Assembly: GCA_003249585.1 (NCBI GenBank)
Contig: QKIM01000232.1
Location: 1-7,541, forward strand
Source: Deltaproteobacteria bacterium
GTDB lineage: Bacteria; Myxococcota_A; Polyangia; HGW-17
DNA length: 7,541 bases
Direction of reading: 5' to 3'
In this document: piece by piece, positions 4,572-7,541 of the stretch
Numbering within the stretch: the stretch's first letter is position 1
Layout of the letters: every line of letters starts with the position of its first letter
The notes under the pieces: model-generated
What the model saw: the letters and a program-made list of their open reading frames with translations, nothing else
Database searches by the model: none
Told to the model about the DNA's origin: nothing
Made by a program: the position numbers and the translations under genes

Positions 4572-6482
4572 ATGCGACGAAGCGCCCACTTCATCCTTAT
4601 CATGGCCCTGTGTATTCTCGGATCCTGTTCTTCGAAGATAGAAGAGGATGACTCTTGCGGGGATGAGGTGCTCGACATCGGCGAGCAGTGCGATGGGGCT
4701 TCCCTGGGCGGAACCACCTGCTATTCCCTTGGATATCATGGCGGTGATCTGGGTTGTACCGCTCAGTGCGTCTTCGACATGACGGGCTGCGAGGGGTTCG
4801 GTCGCTGTGGCGACGGGACGGTACAGTCCACGGACGAACAGTGCGATGACGCAGACTTCAACGGCGACACCTGCGAGGCGCACGGATACGAATTTGGTGG
4901 GACACTCCAGTGCAACGACGACTGCACTCTGGACTTCTCGCTGTGCGAGGGGAATGCCGTATGCGGCGATGGGGAGATCACGCGGCCTGAGGACTGCGAG
5001 GAGGGCGACCTCGACGGCGAGGACTGTTTCTCGCTCGGATATTACGGTGGAGTCCTCTCGTGTGGGGAGAACTGCCGTTTTGACCTTGCGTCCTGTGCTA
5101 CGGCGGGGCGCTGCGGCGACGGTGTTGTCCAGGCGGCCCACGGCGAGGTGTGCGACGGGACCGAGCTGGGAAGCTACTCCTGCCATGACGTGATGAACAC
5201 CTTCGGCTACCCCGAACTGTGTGCCAACGACTGCCAGTTCGAAACCCAGGGCTGCTACGACGGTTTTCTCCACGGGACCACCCAGAACGAGAGCAACCAG
5301 CACATCGCCGTCGACAGCCTCGACAATCTGTATGTGTTCGGTACCACCGAGGGGAACATCGACGGGCTTACGCACACCGGGCAGTCGGATATGTATCTCT
5401 CCAAATTCCTCCCGACAGGAGAGCGGGAGTGGACCGTCCTCCTCGGGGGAGACGGCTACGACCAGTCCGGGGACATCATCATCGACGAGCTCGACAACAT
5501 CTTCCTGGCGGGCTCCTTCGGGTATGCGAACGGCAGCTCGGACGCCTATGTGGCCAAATACGACACGGAGGGGACTCAGATCTGGCAGACCACGGTCGGG
5601 ACCACCGCCATTGATCACGGACTGGACGTCGCCGTGGACGACGCTGGAACCGTGTACCTCGTAGGGGATACCCTGGGGGCCTTCCCGGGGGCGACAAATG
5701 CAGGGATGTCGGATGCCTTCTACGCTGTGGTGAGCGCCGCCGGGGCGCTCGAGGGCGTGGTGCAGTTCGGCACGGCCGGGAACGACTTCGCCCGCGGCGT
5801 TGCCTTCATGAACGGGTCCAGCAACAGGATGATCCTTATTACAGGGGTGCTACGCGGCGATTTCACCTATGCGAATACCTCCATCGTGGTGCCCGGCAAC
5901 GGCAACTCCGACATCTTCGTCGCCGCAGTCTGGCAGGCAGACCCTTCCGAGGTCTTCAACCTGATCCAGATAGGGACTGCCGAGTGGGACGAGGGCAACG
6001 ACATCATCGCCTTCTCCGATGGGGCCTTCTACGTGGTCGGTGAGACGGGTGGGGCGCTCGGCGGAGTTCCCAACCAGGGGAACGGTGACGCCGTCGTCAT
6101 TCACGGAAACTTCTCCTCGGGCACGCTGGAGCTGGAGGCCCCCTACATCGAAACATGGGGCACGGCCGACTACGATCCGGCCCTGCAGATCACCGCCGAC
6201 GCGGCGGGAAACATGTATATCGTCGGGCAATCCGGGTACGATCTCATGGACGGGTCGCAACTGAGCGGGAAAGATGCCTACGTGGTCACGTATCAGGCAG
6301 GCGGCAGCCTCGTTGGGGTCATCCAGCTGGGGACCACCAGCCATGACGAGATGGGGGACATCACCGTCAACGGGCAGGGCGGCGTGTACATCGTCGGCAG
6401 GGGGCTCGGGGACCTGCCCGGGTACACCAACATGGGGCTCGGTGACACCTTCGTCATGTCGGTCCCTGAGCCCACCCCGTAA
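4572..6482 (+). CDS. Lipoprotein with four six-Cys repeats and a seven-bladed beta-propeller
   Basis: 636 residues. The signal peptide ends in ILGSC, with Cys19 the likely lipid anchor; the ribosome site is weak. Residues 29-228 hold four modules with exactly six cysteines each (29-73, 79-125, 131-175, 181-228), following CGDG...EQCD...GxxC...GYxGGxLxC...C.FD...C. This resembles the Myxococcus cysteine-rich disulfide repeat (TIGR02232 as I recall, in a longer version). Residues 231-636 form propeller repeats of the SBBP type, each with D/E-x-(G/A)-x-D-I/V, then NxYxVG, then SDAYVxxY and a final QxGT strand. I count seven: 238-295, 296-346, 347-402, 403-471, 472-532, 533-589 and 590-636. The first strand, GFLHGTTQNE (231-240), supplies the closing GT strand missing from the last blade. 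The protein should sit outside the cytoplasm on a rigid disulfide-bonded stalk; the ligand is unknown. It is divergent from the kelch lipoprotein. Confidence 0.92.
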   Translation: MRRSAHFILIMALCILGSCSSKIEEDDSCGDEVLDIGEQCDGASLGGTTCYSLGYHGGDLGCTAQCVFDMTGCEGFGRCGDGTVQSTDEQCDDADFNGDTCEAHGYEFGGTLQCNDDCTLDFSLCEGNAVCGDGEITRPEDCEEGDLDGEDCFSLGYYGGVLSCGENCRFDLASCATAGRCGDGVVQAAHGEVCDGTELGSYSCHDVMNTFGYPELCANDCQFETQGCYDGFLHGTTQNESNQHIAVDSLDNLYVFGTTEGNIDGLTHTGQSDMYLSKFLPTGEREWTVLLGGDGYDQSGDIIIDELDNIFLAGSFGYANGSSDAYVAKYDTEGTQIWQTTVGTTAIDHGLDVAVDDAGTVYLVGDTLGAFPGATNAGMSDAFYAVVSAAGALEGVVQFGTAGNDFARGVAFMNGSSNRMILITGVLRGDFTYANTSIVVPGNGNSDIFVAAVWQADPSEVFNLIQIGTAEWDEGNDIIAFSDGAFYVVGETGGALGGVPNQGNGDAVVIHGNFSSGTLELEAPYIETWGTADYDPALQITADAAGNMYIVGQSGYDLMDGSQLSGKDAYVVTYQAGGSLVGVIQLGTTSHDEMGDITVNGQGGVYIVGRGLGDLPGYTNMGLGDTFVMSVPEPTP

Positions 6483-6527
6483 TTCTTGTCCATGGGTTGT
6501 CGGGGGACCATGCTCAACGGTCGAAGA

Positions 6528-6557
6528 CCCGGCAGCTCAGTTCCATCAGGAACCGGG
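6528..6557 (+). terminator. Possible hairpin terminator after the propeller gene
   Basis: CCCGG (6528-6532) pairs with CCGGG (6553-6557), enclosing TTCC (6541-6544) paired with GGAA (6549-6552) and an eight-base bulge on the 5' side. It lies 46 bases after the stop at 6482. No T-run follows, so termination by this alone is uncertain. Confidence 0.25.
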
Positions 6558-6749
6558 CATGAAAATGTGCACGAGCGCGCCCACCCCCAGAACCCATCCG
6601 GGAGCGCCATCATGCTTTCCTGAGGGATCCGTCAGTGCATCGAGGGGGGTATGCGTCACAGGGCGCTCATTGGCGTTCCAGTATGTTTCCTCTGCGAGCA
6701 GTGTCCTGGAACCTGGAGATGACAGGACTGTTTAATGGAACCGTTCCAG
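6540..6749. repeat. Cluster of six GGAAC/GTTCC boxes
   Basis: GTTCC occurs at 6540, 6675 and 6743, and GGAAC at 6549, 6708 and 6737. They pair as GTTCC-atca-GGAAC (6540-6553), GTTCCAG...CTGGAAC (6675-6712) and the 13-base palindrome TGGAAC-C-GTTCCA (6736-6748). All three forward copies read GGAACC. About 0.7 such 5-mers would be expected on both strands of a random 379-base stretch. Confidence 0.6.
6707..6736 (+). promoter_or_regulatory. Candidate promoter for the 6862 lipoprotein
   Basis: TTTAAT (6731-6736) matches the sigma-70 -10 at five of six positions. The element 18 bases upstream is TGGAAC (6707-6712), only three of six for TTGACA but similar to the GGAAC -35 used by many ECF sigma factors; no ECF-type -10 is placed to match it. 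The palindrome at 6736-6748 would cover the start site, as an operator often does. Confidence 0.33.
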
Positions 6750-6782
6750 ACTGCTCTCGGGCCAGGGTCGTTTTTTTGGAGG

Positions 6783-6839
6783 ACAAGGTGCCCCCTTGGA
6801 TGGTATGGGCACGGGATACAAGGGTGCCCCCTGCGGGGC
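6783..6839 (+). repeat. Two similar GC-rich elements in the leader of the 6862 gene
   Basis: ACAAGGTGCCCCCTTG (6783-6798) and ACAAGGGTGCCCCCTG (6818-6833) are near-identical direct repeats 35 bases apart. The first is itself an inverted repeat (CAAGG-TGCCC-CCTTG). The second overlaps a hairpin GCCCC-CTGC-GGGGC (6826-6839) that ends about a dozen bases before the ribosome site of the lipoprotein gene, where it could affect translation. Confidence 0.5.
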
Positions 6840-6861
6840 GACAATCGAAAGAGGTGAAATC

Positions 6862-7541
6862 ATGATGAAGAAGGTGCTGTTTGCTGTCGTGAGCGTATTG
6901 GCCCTGGCCCTCGCCGGCTGCGATGACGGTGGGGAGAAGGAGACGGCAGGTGTCTTTCTCCAGCAGGAGGAGCCCGGGGAGAACTGCGCGTACGGCGGTG
7001 TTCGTACGGCGCCGGCCACGGGCGATCCCGTCTATGTGTGCGAGAGCGCTAGCGGTCTCGCTGCCGCGGTAGCCGAGATCCCAGCGGGGGATGCCTGTCC
7101 CGATGGTGGCGTCGAGGTCCACTACGCCGGGAGCGTGCTGAGTCTGTGCAATGACGCTGACGGCGGCGTTACCGTAACGCCCGTGCCCGCCGGTCCCAGC
7201 TGTCCCGCCGGAGGGCTCTCGGTGACCGACGCGGGGGGAACCAGCTACATCTGCTCCGAGGAGGCCATGAGTCTGGCTTTGGAAGCCCCGGGGGCCAACT
7301 GTGCCGCGGGCGGTGTGGCCGTCACAGACGCCTCTGGTGTCACCTGGTACGTGTGCCACGGCGCAGATGGGCTGGACGGCGCCTCGACTCCAGGCAGTCT
7401 GTGCCCTGAGGAAACGGACGCCTCCTACAGCCCCGGTGAGGAGGTCTATGCGCTCATCGAAGGCGGAGTGCAGGGAACATTCCCGGGAGCCGCGACCATG
7501 CCCGACGGGACCACTGGCGCCATTCAGGTGGCCGCCACCTG
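6862..7541 (+). CDS. Lipoprotein with four paired-Cys repeats, partial (runs off right edge)
   Basis: 226 complete residues are visible and no stop is reached. GAGGTGA at 6851-6857 precedes two adjacent ATG codons (6862 and 6865); either could be used. The signal peptide ends in LALAGC, with Cys20 lipidated and Asp-Asp at +2/+3. Residues 36-165 contain four repeats of P-x-G-x-x-C-x-x-G-G-(V/L), then about a dozen residues, then a closing (Y/L)x-C. The cysteine pairs are 42/60, 79/96, 114/131 and 147/165, with a pitch of 33-37 residues. The last repeat ends in YVCHGADGLDG. The pattern resembles repeats I recall as DUF7151 in Myxococcota and Bradymonadota lipoproteins; this is unverified. A further region starts near 174 with another cysteine (181). 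The repeats presumably form small disulfide-stapled modules in the envelope. Function is unknown. The unusual GGAAC-box region upstream may control it. A long minus-strand frame over the same DNA is a GC-driven shadow. Confidence 0.85.
   Translation, partial: MMKKVLFAVVSVLALALAGCDDGGEKETAGVFLQQEEPGENCAYGGVRTAPATGDPVYVCESASGLAAAVAEIPAGDACPDGGVEVHYAGSVLSLCNDADGGVTVTPVPAGPSCPAGGLSVTDAGGTSYICSEEAMSLALEAPGANCAAGGVAVTDASGVTWYVCHGADGLDGASTPGSLCPEETDASYSPGEEVYALIEGGVQGTFPGAATMPDGTTGAIQVAAT

Larger units (their letters stand above)
6483..6861. promoter_or_regulatory. Non-coding region with clustered GGAAC boxes and leader repeats
   Basis: These 379 bases between two same-strand lipoprotein genes hold no supported gene. 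A 76-codon frame at 6635-6865 lacks a ribosome site and protein-like composition. The region contains six GGAAC/GTTCC boxes arranged as three inverted pairs, a promoter candidate with TTTAAT as its -10, a T-run at 6771-6777, and two similar GC-rich elements just before the next gene. It appears to be a control region and not decayed coding sequence, as no broken frame of either neighbour continues into it. Confidence 0.45.

Noticed and set aside
4437..5618. 393-codon open frame on the minus strand
   Set aside because: It lies opposite the propeller lipoprotein gene, whose signal peptide, cysteine modules and repeats are unmistakable. The antisense product has no domain pattern and is explained by high-GC codon use.
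6750..6777. T-run at 6771-6777 as an intrinsic terminator
   Set aside because: The bases before it do not form a convincing GC-rich stem, and it would lie inside the leader of the next gene.
6667..7359. 230-codon open frame on the minus strand
   Set aside because: It is antisense to the right-edge lipoprotein, which has a clear ribosome site, signal peptide and regular cysteine repeats.
1..7541. CRISPR array, tRNA or rRNA genes, insertion sequence
   Set aside because: No regularly spaced direct repeats with unique spacers, no cloverleaf or ribosomal sequence, and no transposase-like protein or terminal inverted repeats were seen by eye.

Overview
The window looks like a chromosomal segment from a GC-rich Gram-negative bacterium of the Myxococcota / Bradymonadota type (former Deltaproteobacteria). 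The basis is the protein style: five of eight genes encode predicted lipoproteins, and these carry Asn-Thr-Ser linkers, six-cysteine CGDG...CD repeats of the kind named for Myxococcus, beta-propellers, and short paired-cysteine repeats. This placement is inferred from family knowledge, not from a marker gene. No tRNA, rRNA, transposase, integrase or CRISPR array was seen.

Layout. (1) Positions 1-432, minus strand: N-terminal part of a small lipoprotein running off the left edge. (2) 433-667: a divergent control region with several short hairpins and a TTGACA promoter candidate. (3) 668-1033, plus: a 121-residue lipoprotein. (4) 1128-2759, plus: three closely spaced cytoplasmic genes, namely a DUF6998-like protein with a possible PD-(D/E)XK-type core, a DUF3788-like protein, and a two-CxxC zinc-ribbon protein. 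A strong 11-bp RNA stem precedes the first. (5) 2790-4205, minus: a kelch-type beta-propeller lipoprotein with an Asn-rich tandem-repeat linker, convergent with the previous gene. (6) 4206-4571: an AT-richer divergent control region. (7) 4572-6482, plus: a large lipoprotein with four six-cysteine modules followed by what I read as exactly seven propeller blades. (8) 6483-6861: a non-coding region with an unusual cluster of six GGAAC/GTTCC boxes around a promoter candidate. (9) 6862 to the right edge, plus: the start of a lipoprotein with four paired-cysteine repeats.

How the genes may work together. The two divergent genes at 4205/4572 share a plan (lipid anchor, Cys-rich stalk, beta-propeller) built from different repeat families, so they may be co-expressed envelope or surface proteins. 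The three-gene cassette at 1128-2759 differs in kind: it is soluble, and part of its first gene has visibly lower GC. It is the best candidate here for an accessory, possibly defence-related or otherwise undescribed unit, but nothing in the sequence proves such a role.
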